A stretch of DNA of 31,630 nucleotides, from positions 1-31,630 of the forward strand of contig CAZWZG010000017.1 in the NCBI GenBank assembly GCA_964638245.1, given 5' to 3'. This stretch comes from CAZWZG01 sp964638245 (lineage in GTDB: Bacteria; Pseudomonadota; Alphaproteobacteria; Rhodobacterales; Rhodobacteraceae). A program made the translations under genes and the position numbers. This document shows positions 1 through 7,787 of the stretch, one piece after another. How positions within the stretch are numbered: position 1 is the stretch's first letter; every line of letters starts with the position of its first letter. The notes below the pieces were generated by a model. The model saw only the letters and a program-made list of their open reading frames with translations. It searched no databases and was not told where the DNA came from.

Positions 1-336
1 TTTGTCCGCAAAGCGGTCAATAGAGGTTCACCACGCCAATGACTGCTCTGCGGACAAAGCTGACCTTGCCGAATCTTTCACGAATGACGGCTTTGTGCGT
101 CTTTGTACTGCAGCGAATACTCTGTTCGGAAAGCTGAAGTTTTTTGTGGAATGCTCGTTTCTCCGATCAATAGATACGGCGATTAATCGAACCGCATTGC
201 CACAAGTGCACGTATTTCACCCTATGTTAGCTAGGAGAGTACAATGCGCGCTTTTTTGGGAGCCTATCGGCCAAGGGGTTGGCCAGCGCGCAACCACGCT
301 GGCTACCCTAAGCATTTTTCCGTTCGCGTTTACGCA
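1..336. other. Gene-free left edge with repeat-like sequence
   Basis: I see no supportable gene here. A short open frame crosses the stretch, but it has no ribosome-binding site, no recognisable domain and poor codon character. The first 58 bases contain a perfect 10-bp inverted repeat (TTTGTCCGCA at 1-10, TGCGGACAAA at 49-58). The core CTCTGCGGACAAA recurs near 20680, and a related form occurs near 31570. A small inverted repeat GGCCAA-GGGG-TTGGCC sits at 269-284 but has no T tail on the algX side, so no terminator for algX is evident. Confidence 0.5.
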
Positions 337-1641
337 TTAGAACAAAGCGACGGACGAGAGGGCGGCGCCCTTCTCGGGTGTGATAACGATCTCAACGGGA
401 CTTCTATCCCCAAAGAGGTCCAAACTGCTGAAGATGCTGGCGTCGCGAATGCTTGTAGGCACAGCGCCGCGACGGTTGAGCGAAACCCTTGACTTTGAGC
501 CGTTGTCAAAGTGAACCTCCAAGCGGAAGCTTTGATTGCTCAAGTCCGCAGAGACGATTTCGATCCCTGAAAACCCGGCGCCGTCTTCGACATTGATTGA
601 AACGGCATCCGTGCCTGAGCCGAACTCCGACACTATTTGCGTTGCAGTGCGCCGCTGCAGCGCTCCCAGAAGCTGTCGCAAGAAGGAAGTGGAGTTGAAG
701 CTTTCCGTGTAGGGCAGTTCCCAGATCACAATCGGATGCTCACGCCGATCGAGAGCTCCGGAAAGGATGTAAGCCTCGATAGCTCCGATTGGGCCCCCCC
801 CGGATACCGAGTAGTTCTCGATGTCCGCGTCAAAGGCGCGGGCAAGGGCGTCCCCAAAGCGATAGTGGTCGCGTTTGTAGCGGTCCGAGAAGCTGCTGCC
901 GACGAGTGCAATGGAGGGGCCGTTCTGGGCATCCCCAAGAAGCCCACCACCGCGGGTAAGGTCGAAGCTTGTTGCGGTTTCCACGTCTGGCGATTTACCA
1001 CAAACGGTGGTCACGATTTTGGCGAGCGACCCTTCCTCCTCAATTGTATCGGATGGGACCAAATCGGCGGCGCGGAAGACACCGTCATTGGGGAAAAGGT
1101 CTGGTGCGCGTGTGTTCACAAGCTCGGCGAGTTCTATGGCGCTGACTGCGGCCCCGACGGTTGTCCAATGGGTGTCACGCCGGAAATAGAAATCTTCGCG
1201 GATTGCCGGATCGGCAAGCGCCACATCCGACAGATTTGGGACGATCGCACCCGTTTGGGAAAGCCCCTCGATCAGTTTGTCGAAGGAAGCACGCGCGGCT
1301 TCAACATCATAGCGTTCATTCCCCATCGCGGCATCGAGTTGCTCTTGTCCGGCAACGACCGGGCGCGGAGGCGCGACCATGATGGCGAGTTGGACGTCGC
1401 GCTCGGCAAATTCATCGGCGATGGCTTGGACCAATTCCTGCGACGTCGACTTCATGTCGTAGCGGTCCTTGAGCTGGTCCTTGGTGAAGATCCAGCCGCT
1501 TTCGGCGTCGCTGTAGATCGGGGCGGATTTGGCGTACTTCTTGGGCAACGCGTCCTTGTTCAAAAGGTCGGCACAGTACGGCTCGGCTTGCGCTGTCGTG
1601 GCTGCAAAAAGGGCCGCGGTGATCGGGAAAAAGCGTTTCAT
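337..1641 (-). CDS. algX: AlgX-like periplasmic alginate O-acetyltransferase
   Basis: The product is 434 residues and is probably the periplasmic SGNH-type enzyme that places acetyl groups on the nascent polymer. A signal peptide covers about residues 1-19, ending in AQA. The SGNH elements are DTHW (Asp156, His158) and VGSSFS, with Ser250 the likely nucleophile. They match the Asp/His/Ser set of Pseudomonas AlgX. Residues from about 330 to the end form a beta-rich tail that fits AlgX's carbohydrate-binding module. This tail separates it from the shorter AlgJ encoded upstream. Its start codon overlaps the algJ stop (ATGA), so it is the last gene of algF-algI-algJ-algX. Family recognition is by motif and context. 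No terminator is obvious downstream. Confidence 0.82.
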   Translation of the reverse strand: MKRFFPITAALFAATTAQAEPYCADLLNKDALPKKYAKSAPIYSDAESGWIFTKDQLKDRYDMKSTSQELVQAIADEFAERDVQLAIMVAPPRPVVAGQEQLDAAMGNERYDVEAARASFDKLIEGLSQTGAIVPNLSDVALADPAIREDFYFRRDTHWTTVGAAVSAIELAELVNTRAPDLFPNDGVFRAADLVPSDTIEEEGSLAKIVTTVCGKSPDVETATSFDLTRGGGLLGDAQNGPSIALVGSSFSDRYKRDHYRFGDALARAFDADIENYSVSGGGPIGAIEAYILSGALDRREHPIVIWELPYTESFNSTSFLRQLLGALQRRTATQIVSEFGSGTDAVSINVEDGAGFSGIEIVSADLSNQSFRLEVHFDNGSKSRVSLNRRGAVPTSIRDASIFSSLDLFGDRSPVEIVITPEKGAALSSVALF

Positions 1642-2651
1642 TTGAGGAGGCTCCTACTTGTTAAAAATCGTTCTGGGATTTCCCAGAGAACGAGGGAGGG
1701 TGGAGAGGAAAGCTCGTTGAGCTCGGCCAGGAAGGCGTCCATCGGGGCAAACGGGCCCTGACCGACGAGGCTTGCGTTGAGGACGTCGGCTTGCAGGGCT
1801 TGCTTGAGGAAGCCTTCGAAGTGGAAGTCCGGTATTGCGGAATAGCTGGTGCCGACGAGGGCCACAGGGACGACCGCATCGCCAAAGAGACCGCCGGATG
1901 CGGCGACGGTGGTTTCGAACGTCTCAATAGTCTCTTCCGCCGGACCGACGCGGTCGCGGAAGGCGCCGGTGGCGACAAAGGACAGGAGGTCGCCGTCCAG
2001 TGACCGCGTTCCGGTCTCGGCGGTCTCAACGTCGACCTGCGAGAGATCGAAATCGCGAAGGCTCTCGGCAATCAACGCCGCGACACGTTGCGCGCCCGCC
2101 GGGCTCCAATGGGTGTCGGTGCGCATGTAGCTGGAATCGAAGTCGAGGGCGGGCCGAAGGTCGATGACGGGAAGGCCTGTGGCGTCGATCGTGTCGAGCG
2201 CGGTATCGTAGCGGGTTTCGAAGCCCTCGGAACGACTACGCGGAAGGCGGTGCGCCTGCATCCGCGCCTTGTCCGGGACTATGACCGGTACCAGTTCGAT
2301 CCCTTCTCTTTTCAGGATGGCTGAGATGCGGGAAAGTTCGATAGCAAGATCTCGGGTCTCTGCGGGCTCTACGAACTCTTCTTCTGTGAAGAGCCAACCG
2401 CCTTGCCCGGCCACGGCTCCGGTCGCGGGCTCGCTGAAGAGCGCCCAGCGTGCAGCCGCCCAAAGCGCGACCGAGCCGTCCTGGCTTGGGATCGAGCGTT
2501 CGAACCTCTCTTCGAAGCCGCGCTGATAGGCGCCGTTCGACCAGCCGGTTGTCGGATCGCCGGCGTCGGTGCGCGAGAATGCGGTGACCGAGAGTCCGGC
2601 CATGAGAGCCGCTGCGCCAAGGGTGAAGATGGTATCCGTCGTGGTGTGCAT
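1638..2651 (-). CDS. algJ: AlgJ-like alginate O-acetyltransferase
   Basis: About 337 residues. An N-terminal hydrophobic segment (about residues 8-25) acts as signal or membrane anchor. Next come the GQGGWLF motif typical of AlgJ/AlgX proteins, DTHW (Asp and His of the SGNH triad, near residues 179 and 181) and VGTSYS with the likely nucleophilic Ser near 269. There is no C-terminal carbohydrate-binding tail, which fits AlgJ rather than AlgX. The start is taken at ATG 2651, because GAGGG lies 8 bases upstream. GTG at 2654 is an alternative. The gene starts 11 bases after the algI stop and overlaps algX by 4 bases. In the known pathway AlgJ acts with AlgI and AlgF to pass acetyl groups to the polymer. 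Confidence 0.8.
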   Translation of the reverse strand: MHTTTDTIFTLGAAALMAGLSVTAFSRTDAGDPTTGWSNGAYQRGFEERFERSIPSQDGSVALWAAARWALFSEPATGAVAGQGGWLFTEEEFVEPAETRDLAIELSRISAILKREGIELVPVIVPDKARMQAHRLPRSRSEGFETRYDTALDTIDATGLPVIDLRPALDFDSSYMRTDTHWSPAGAQRVAALIAESLRDFDLSQVDVETAETGTRSLDGDLLSFVATGAFRDRVGPAEETIETFETTVAASGGLFGDAVVPVALVGTSYSAIPDFHFEGFLKQALQADVLNASLVGQGPFAPMDAFLAELNELSSPPSLVLWEIPERFLTSRSLLK

Positions 2652-2662
2652 CACTAAAACCC

Positions 2663-4039
2663 TCAGAACTGGAAATAAAGGAACGGGCTGTCGGTCCGGG
2701 CCTGCAGAACAACGAAGCAGAGCGCCGAGAGGACAGCGGTTTGGGCGACAGGCGCGAGCGATACGCGCGGTAGCGTCAGGCGGGGCGCGATGGAGAGGAC
2801 GACGCCGAAGATGAGGAACAAGACCTCGGTCGGCGCGGTCAGCGTTATCAGTTCAGGCCGCATGGCGAGACCATTGGCGCCAAACATGCCGAAGTACATT
2901 GCGACGGCTTGCCCAAGCGTCTCGGCGCGGAAGACAACCCAACCGAGGATCACAAAGAGCATCGTGAGCGGCCAGGCGATTGCCGTTGGCCAGACGGTGT
3001 CGCGGGTCTTTGCGCCTAAGGCGCGCTCAATCGCCATCAGGCCGCCGTGCCAGATGCCCCAGATCACAAATGTCCAGTTTGCACCGTGCCAGATCCCCCC
3101 AAGCACCATCGTCAACAGAAGGTTGCGGTAGGTCTTTACCTTGCCGCCGCGATTGCCGCCAAGCGGGACGTAGAGATAGTCACGCAGCCAGCGCGACAGG
3201 CTGATGTGCCAGCGGCGCCAGAACTCGGTGATTGAACGGCTCGTGTAGGGCGCATCGAAGTTCTCCGGAAAGCGGAAGCCGATCATGAGGCCAAGGCCGA
3301 TGGCCATGGCGGAATAGCCCGCGAAATCGAAGAGAAGCTGGACGGAATAGGCCACTGCTCCGAGCCAGGCCTCAGCCATCGTCGGGTCGGCAAGCGCGAA
3401 CATGCGGTCGGCCAAAGGCGCCACGCTGTCCGCGATCAGGAGCTTCATCGCAAGGCCTTCGATGAACCGGCGCAGGCCACGCGAGAAGATCGCGATAGAA
3501 TGCGTCCGCTCTTCGAACTGATGCGCGAGGTCCTTGTAGCGCAGGACCGGGCCCGCGATCAGCTGCGGGAAGAGCGACGAGAATGCGAGGAAATCGGAAA
3601 GTTTCTTCGCGGGCGGCGCGTCGCCGCGGGCCACGTCGAAGATGTAGCTGATCGACTGGAACGCGAGGAAGGACAGGCCGATGGGCAGGATGATTTCGGG
3701 CACGGTCAGGGCGTCGCCGCCCAGCGCCGTGTTGAGGTTTCCAAGAAGGAACGTCGTGTATTTGAACCAGCCGAGTATGGCGAGGTTGAAGGTAACGCCG
3801 AGGCGGACGGCCCATGTCTTGACCCGCTCGCGCGACGTCCGGGTGGCGACCAGCCCGGCGAGGTAGCTTCCGCCTGCAATGGCATAGAGCACGATCAGGG
3901 CGTCTGCGCGCCACCATGCATAGAACAGGGTCGAAGCCAGCAGGATCAGCCAGTTCCGCACGGCCTTAGGCAGCGTGTAGTACGCGGCCAGGAAGACCGG
4001 CAGAAAGCCGAAGACGAACATGGGTGTCGAGAAAACCAT
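2663..4039 (-). CDS. algI: AlgI-like MBOAT acetyl transporter/transferase
   Basis: A 458-residue polytopic membrane protein of the MBOAT family. It shows the MBOAT blocks WRRWHISLSRWLRDYLY (about 274-290) and GGIWHGANW, with His318 corresponding to the essential MBOAT histidine (His322 in Pseudomonas AlgI). AlgI moves acetyl groups across the inner membrane for AlgJ and AlgX. The open frame extends upstream to 4105, but that stretch overlaps algF. ATG 4039 gives the typical N-terminus MVFSTPMFVFGFLPVF, has an AAGG site upstream and starts 4 bases after the algF stop, so I chose it. Length is close to the family norm. Identification is strong because algF and algJ flank it. Confidence 0.9.
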   Translation of the reverse strand: MVFSTPMFVFGFLPVFLAAYYTLPKAVRNWLILLASTLFYAWWRADALIVLYAIAGGSYLAGLVATRTSRERVKTWAVRLGVTFNLAILGWFKYTTFLLGNLNTALGGDALTVPEIILPIGLSFLAFQSISYIFDVARGDAPPAKKLSDFLAFSSLFPQLIAGPVLRYKDLAHQFEERTHSIAIFSRGLRRFIEGLAMKLLIADSVAPLADRMFALADPTMAEAWLGAVAYSVQLLFDFAGYSAMAIGLGLMIGFRFPENFDAPYTSRSITEFWRRWHISLSRWLRDYLYVPLGGNRGGKVKTYRNLLLTMVLGGIWHGANWTFVIWGIWHGGLMAIERALGAKTRDTVWPTAIAWPLTMLFVILGWVVFRAETLGQAVAMYFGMFGANGLAMRPELITLTAPTEVLFLIFGVVLSIAPRLTLPRVSLAPVAQTAVLSALCFVVLQARTDSPFLYFQF

Positions 4040-4043
4040 TGGC

Positions 4044-4628
4044 TCAGCCTTCGAGGTTAGGACCGAAACGGTTTTCGATAAGCGCGGCCCCATCGGGGCG
4101 TGCAACGAAGGTCACATTCTGCCCACGGCGCAGCTTGACGTCGAACGATCCGAGCGGCGTGTTGTCTGCGGTGACGATTGTCAGTGTGGCCGCCACCGGA
4201 TTGACCGCGCGCGCACCGGCATCGTTGGCGGGTGTCGTGTCGATGACATCGACGTTTTGTTCGGCCAGCACGAGGCGCACCGGCGTCTCGGTCAGGTTCA
4301 GAAGCGTCAAAAGAACTTTCGAGCGATCCGCTCGAGCCGGTTCCTCGATCACCACGACGGACCCATCGGCAGCGCGGGCGGCGGTGTAGTAAACGCCTGC
4401 TTCTGCGCCGTCAGTGACGGACGCAGACACCGGGTGAAACACGTCCCCTTCGGCACCAAGGCTTGCCACGCCGAAGACCTCGGGCGCCTGGCCGGGTTCG
4501 ATCCAGCGCAGGAATGCGGCGTCAGCAGGGGGTGGCGCGGCATACAACTCATTGTCAGCGGCCTGACCGGCGTTGGCCGTCAGGAAGATGCCGAGGGCGG
4601 CGATACTCGTGAATTTGGTAAGCGACAT
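4044..4628 (-). CDS. algF: AlgF-like alginate O-acetylation protein
   Basis: A 194-residue exported protein with a signal peptide of about 23 residues (ending AGQAAD). The mature start, ELYAAPPPADAAFLR, resembles the LYxPxxPxGSAFVR opening of AlgF proteins, and the rest is beta-rich with no catalytic motif. AlgF is the periplasmic partner of AlgI and AlgJ in polymer acetylation. A GGAG site lies about 10 bases upstream of the ATG. It is the first gene of the acetylation cluster. A hairpin separates it from algC upstream, so it probably has its own promoter in the 4629-4745 interval. Its assignment rests more on position and N-terminal pattern than on catalytic residues. Confidence 0.78.
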   Translation of the reverse strand: MSLTKFTSIAALGIFLTANAGQAADNELYAAPPPADAAFLRWIEPGQAPEVFGVASLGAEGDVFHPVSASVTDGAEAGVYYTAARAADGSVVVIEEPARADRSKVLLTLLNLTETPVRLVLAEQNVDVIDTTPANDAGARAVNPVAATLTIVTADNTPLGSFDVKLRRGQNVTFVARPDGAALIENRFGPNLEG

Positions 4629-4688
4629 TTGGTGGCTCCTTTTCCAGAGCCTGATAATGAAGCGCGACCGGTTTGGGGGCGCTCGAAA

Positions 4689-4694
4689 GTATAG
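4689..4694 (-). promoter_or_regulatory. Candidate -10 element for algF operon
   Basis: CTATAC followed by TTTCGA on the minus strand, about 60 bases upstream of algF. TATACT matches five of six bases of a sigma-70 -10 box. The same CTATACTTT string occurs in the algC/alg44 intergenic region at 6259. No good CTATCC-type palindrome is visible at the matching distance upstream. Confidence 0.4.
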
Positions 4695-4745
4695 TTTGGG
4701 GTCTCTGAGGGGTATCGCGCTCGACCATAGAGCCCCACGAAATAA

Positions 4746-4769
4746 CGCCGCCCGGGTTTCCGGACGGCG
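4746..4769 (-). terminator. Hairpin terminator between algC and algF
   Basis: A 9-bp stem (4746-4754 with 4761-4769, one G-U pair) with a 6-base loop lies 25 bases after the algC stop. The minus-strand tail is TTATTTCG, so the U-tract is short and termination is probably partial. It marks the boundary between algC and the algF-I-J-X unit. Confidence 0.5.
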
Positions 4770-4793
4770 CTGATTCTGCTCGATTTTTTTGGC

Positions 4794-6164
4794 CTATGCT
4801 GCGGCGGAGATAGCCTTTGCAACCTCACTGACGCGCTTCTTCAGGAGCGCTGGGTTCCCCAGTGTTTCGACGTTCAACCTCAAAAGCGGTTCGGTGTTTG
4901 AAGCGCGCACATTGAAGCGCCAGTCGTCGAATTCCATACTGAGCCCGTCGAGCCCGTCGATATGGACAGCCTTGCCGCGATAGCGCTTTTCAAGGCGATC
5001 CGTGACGGCCTTGGCGCTCGAGACGCGGAAGTTGATTTCACCCGAGGACGGATGGCGCTCGCGCATGTCGGCAACGAGGGCGGACAAGCTCTGCCTGCTG
5101 CGGGAAATGCGCTCAAGCATCAAGAGCCACGGGATCATGCCGCTGTCGCAGAACATAAAGTCGCGGAAGTAGTGATGCGCGGACATCTCGCCGCCGTAGA
5201 GCGCGTCGGTGCTGCGCATGGTGTCCTTGACCAGTACGTGACCGGTCTTGGATTTGATTGCGCGCCCACCCGCGTCGCGGACGACGCGCTCGGTGTTCCA
5301 GACCACGCGTGGATCATAGACGATGCCCGCACCGGGGTTGGCTTCGAGTACGGCTTCGGCAAGAAGGCCGACGACGAATTCCCCGGCAATGAACGCGCCC
5401 TTCTCGTCAAAGAAGAAGCAGCGGTCGAAATCGCCGTCCCATGCAACACCGAGGTCCGCATGGGCATCGAAGACCGCCTGGGACGTCGCGGGCTGGTTTT
5501 CCGGCAGAAGCGGATTCGGGATGCCATTTGGGAACGTGGGGTCGGCCTGATGATGCATGCGCGTAACCTTGATCCGCGCTCCGCGAGAGACGAGTTCCTC
5601 GATCACCGCGTCGAACGTCGGGCCTGCCGCGCCGTTCCCGGCATTTGCGACCAGATGGATCGGGCCAATGGCTTTGGCATCGACCAAGGAACACACCCGG
5701 TCGACATAAGCCGTGCGAGGGAAAGCATGTTCGTGGGCGCCGCGTTGAAGGGCCAGAACGGCAAAGTCACTCTCGGCTGCCTTTCGTTCGATTGCGCGGA
5801 AGTCGTCGTCGCTCAAAGGGCGCGCGCCGCGTCCGACGATCTTGAAGCCGTTGTAGTCGATCGGGTTGTGCGAAGCCGTGACCATCACGCCCGCACACGC
5901 TCCGAAGTAGTCGGTCGAGAAGTAGACCTCTTCGGTGCCGCAGAGGCCAATGTCGATCACCTTGGCGCCGGTGTCACGAATGCCTTCGGCAAGCGACATC
6001 AGAAAAACGGGGGAGCTTTCGCGTACATCGCGGCCGATGACGACGGTTGCAGTCGACAGAACCTCAGCCAAAGCCCGGCCCGTCCGGTAGGCGATATCGG
6101 CGGTCAGCGTGTCGTCGACACGGCCGCGCACATCGTAGGTTTTGAAACAGTCTAGGGTACTCAT
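4794..6164 (-). CDS. algC: Phosphomannomutase (AlgC-type)
   Basis: A 456-residue alpha-D-phosphohexomutase that interconverts mannose-6-P and mannose-1-P, the second step toward GDP-mannose. The motifs occur in order: active-site loop TASHNP (phosphoserine Ser98), metal-binding DGDFDR (Asp243, Asp245, Asp247), sugar-specificity loop GGEMSAHH (325-331, where Pseudomonas AlgC has GEMSGH) and the C-terminal phosphate-binding loop RASNTEP. Length matches Pseudomonas AlgC (463). ATG 6164 is preferred over longer in-frame starts because GAAGGAG lies about 8 bases upstream. It is divergent from alg44 across a 192-base promoter region. Glucose-phosphate activity is also possible, since AlgC enzymes are bifunctional. 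Confidence 0.92.
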   Translation of the reverse strand: MSTLDCFKTYDVRGRVDDTLTADIAYRTGRALAEVLSTATVVIGRDVRESSPVFLMSLAEGIRDTGAKVIDIGLCGTEEVYFSTDYFGACAGVMVTASHNPIDYNGFKIVGRGARPLSDDDFRAIERKAAESDFAVLALQRGAHEHAFPRTAYVDRVCSLVDAKAIGPIHLVANAGNGAAGPTFDAVIEELVSRGARIKVTRMHHQADPTFPNGIPNPLLPENQPATSQAVFDAHADLGVAWDGDFDRCFFFDEKGAFIAGEFVVGLLAEAVLEANPGAGIVYDPRVVWNTERVVRDAGGRAIKSKTGHVLVKDTMRSTDALYGGEMSAHHYFRDFMFCDSGMIPWLLMLERISRSRQSLSALVADMRERHPSSGEINFRVSSAKAVTDRLEKRYRGKAVHIDGLDGLSMEFDDWRFNVRASNTEPLLRLNVETLGNPALLKKRVSEVAKAISAAA

Positions 6165-6239
6165 GGGGTCACACTCCTTCAGGATTGCCCCATGGCATAA
6201 GGGCCTCAAACCCCGTCTGAGAAGCGTTTTTCGCACCTC

Positions 6240-6255
6240 CTATCCGCATTCCCCG
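6240..6255 (+). promoter_or_regulatory. Half-site of the CTATCC palindrome, algC/alg44
   Basis: CTATCC-GCAT-TCCCCG lies between the divergent algC and alg44 genes, 101 bases before alg44. Only the left half matches the perfect sites upstream of algA and the FIST gene. Position supports it: the CTATCC start is 19 bases before a CTATAC element, and the offset in the FIST promoter is 20. Confidence 0.4.
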
Positions 6256-6258
6256 GCC

Positions 6259-6264
6259 CTATAC
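6259..6264 (+). promoter_or_regulatory. Candidate -10 element for alg44-alg8
   Basis: CTATAC followed by TTTTGAG. TATACT is a five-of-six sigma-70 -10 match. Related CTTTT-containing strings sit 24-26 bases from the CTATCC start in the alg44, algA and algD promoters. Confidence 0.4.
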
Positions 6265-6356
6265 TTTTGAGACTTGCGAATATACGAGCGCTCGTCTCAG
6301 ACCTGCATTTCAGGCGTTAAAAGCTCGGCAATTCTAGTTGTCGAGGCTGTACGCCC

Positions 6357-7787
6357 ATGAAAATTCGTCACGAACGACCCATGTCAGATCTGTCGTTCCA
6401 GGTCCGTGCCCCGCTGGGGCTGGAACTGGCGACGGGGGATGTGGTGAGCGTGACGAGCTGGTCGCTCAACAGCCTCGAGTTCCCTCACGACACCGACGTC
6501 TTGCCAACCCAAGGGATCCTGTCGATCCCGTTTCAGGGCGTCGACATCCGCTTTCCGGTGCGCTTCACGCCGGGCGATGACCCGCGCGAGTTGATCTTTG
6601 AGGGCCTGACTGGACGGCAGCGCGAGACGCTCGCTGTGTTTTATCGCTCGATCCTGTCGGGCAAGATGGCCAGCACCGAAGACATCATCACCAGCCTCGA
6701 CACGCCGGTCGATCTCGTCCCAATGGAAGAGACCGAAGAGGAGAAAGCTGAAGGGACCAAAGGCAAGACACCGCGGATCCTCCGTGTCCTTTGGAGCCTT
6801 TCGATCTATGCGCTGATCGGCGCGGTCGTCTTTGGCATGCTGGGCCAGCAAATCTGGTCGCGCCTGAGCATCATCTCTGTTGGTCAGGCGCGCGTGGTCG
6901 CGGAACTTGTCGAGCATCCCGCGCCAGTCGGGGCTTATGTTGAGAGGATCCTCGTGGCCGAAGGGGATGCGGTCGAACAAGGCGACACGCTCGTCGTTCT
7001 GACCAGCCCCGGTCACAACGGCGCGCTGACCGAAATCCGCGCCGACATCAAACGCGCCGAAGCGGATGTACGGCAGGCGCGGCGCGCGCTTGAATTGCAT
7101 TTTGAAGGCCTCGAAGACGCGCGGCGCCCGTTTGTAGAAGCGTTAGAGCGTGCAATAGCCGCACGAAGGATTCGCGATTTTCTGGCTGATTACGATTTGG
7201 ACGACGTGCGGCGTGCCCTACGCGCGCTCGCGCTGTTTGACGCCGAAGTGTCCCAGACGGATGGCGGTTTTCATGCGCGGCGCGCCTTCCTCATGGATAT
7301 CCTTCGCCAGCGAAAGGATGAACTCAGCCAACTGAAACGCGAACTTAGCGCCGAAAAAAGCGTCGGAGGTGCCGCTGATATCGTTGCAATGGAAGACGGT
7401 GTCATCACCGAACTTCCCGTTTTCGAGGACCAGTTCCTGTCGCGCGGCGATATCGCCCTGACGCTGGAGGTCGATGGCCCGCGCCACGTTGTTGGCTGGC
7501 TCGATGAGGGCATGGCCGCCGCAGTCTTCCCGGGCATGACCGCGACCATGATCGCCAACAGCGGTGGCGAAACGCGCCGGATCAAAGGTGAGGTCGTTGA
7601 AGTTGTCGCGATGGCAAACCCCGATCGCGCAGGTACCTTTGGCCTTCGCGTTCTTATCCTTCCTGCCGAATGGGTCGAACGCGACGCACCGGAACTGTTG
7701 CGACCCGACGCGCCGATGGAGCTATCGCTCGAACGCAGCCGGCCTTGGCTCAACAAAATGCGGGAGCTTATCGATGTACGCTCCTGA
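6357..7787 (+). CDS. alg44: Alg44-like polymerase co-factor, PilZ plus HlyD-like
   Basis: A 476-residue inner-membrane protein. Residues about 1-100 form a PilZ-like cytoplasmic domain. One membrane segment lies at about 141-163. Residues about 170-476 form a periplasmic membrane-fusion-like part: a lipoyl/barrel half near 180-215 (VGAYVERILVAEGDAVEQGD), helical hairpins about 225-350 and a second beta region. Alg44 works with Alg8 to polymerise mannuronate, and in Pseudomonas c-di-GMP binding to its PilZ domain switches this on. Here the PilZ motifs are degenerate: SWSLNS (34-39) replaces DxSxxG, and only R4/R7 remain of the arginine motif. ATG 6357 is used because it has GAGG 10 bases upstream. 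The gene overlaps alg8 by 14 bases. Confidence 0.85.
   Translation: MKIRHERPMSDLSFQVRAPLGLELATGDVVSVTSWSLNSLEFPHDTDVLPTQGILSIPFQGVDIRFPVRFTPGDDPRELIFEGLTGRQRETLAVFYRSILSGKMASTEDIITSLDTPVDLVPMEETEEEKAEGTKGKTPRILRVLWSLSIYALIGAVVFGMLGQQIWSRLSIISVGQARVVAELVEHPAPVGAYVERILVAEGDAVEQGDTLVVLTSPGHNGALTEIRADIKRAEADVRQARRALELHFEGLEDARRPFVEALERAIAARRIRDFLADYDLDDVRRALRALALFDAEVSQTDGGFHARRAFLMDILRQRKDELSQLKRELSAEKSVGGAADIVAMEDGVITELPVFEDQFLSRGDIALTLEVDGPRHVVGWLDEGMAAAVFPGMTATMIANSGGETRRIKGEVVEVVAMANPDRAGTFGLRVLILPAEWVERDAPELLRPDAPMELSLERSRPWLNKMRELIDVRS

Noticed and set aside
269..284. GGCCAA-GGGG-TTGGCC hairpin as an algX terminator
   Set aside because: There is no T-run after it on the minus strand, and it lies about 50 bases past the stop with an A-run instead.
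404..409. CTATCC strings inside genes (404-409, 11344-11349, 17805-17810)
   Set aside because: They lie within coding sequence, and the second half-site is absent, so they are probably chance matches.
4660..4730. CTATCC-type dyad before algF
   Set aside because: The best alignment (GATACC-CCTC-AGAGAC) matches only a few positions, so I did not call a site.
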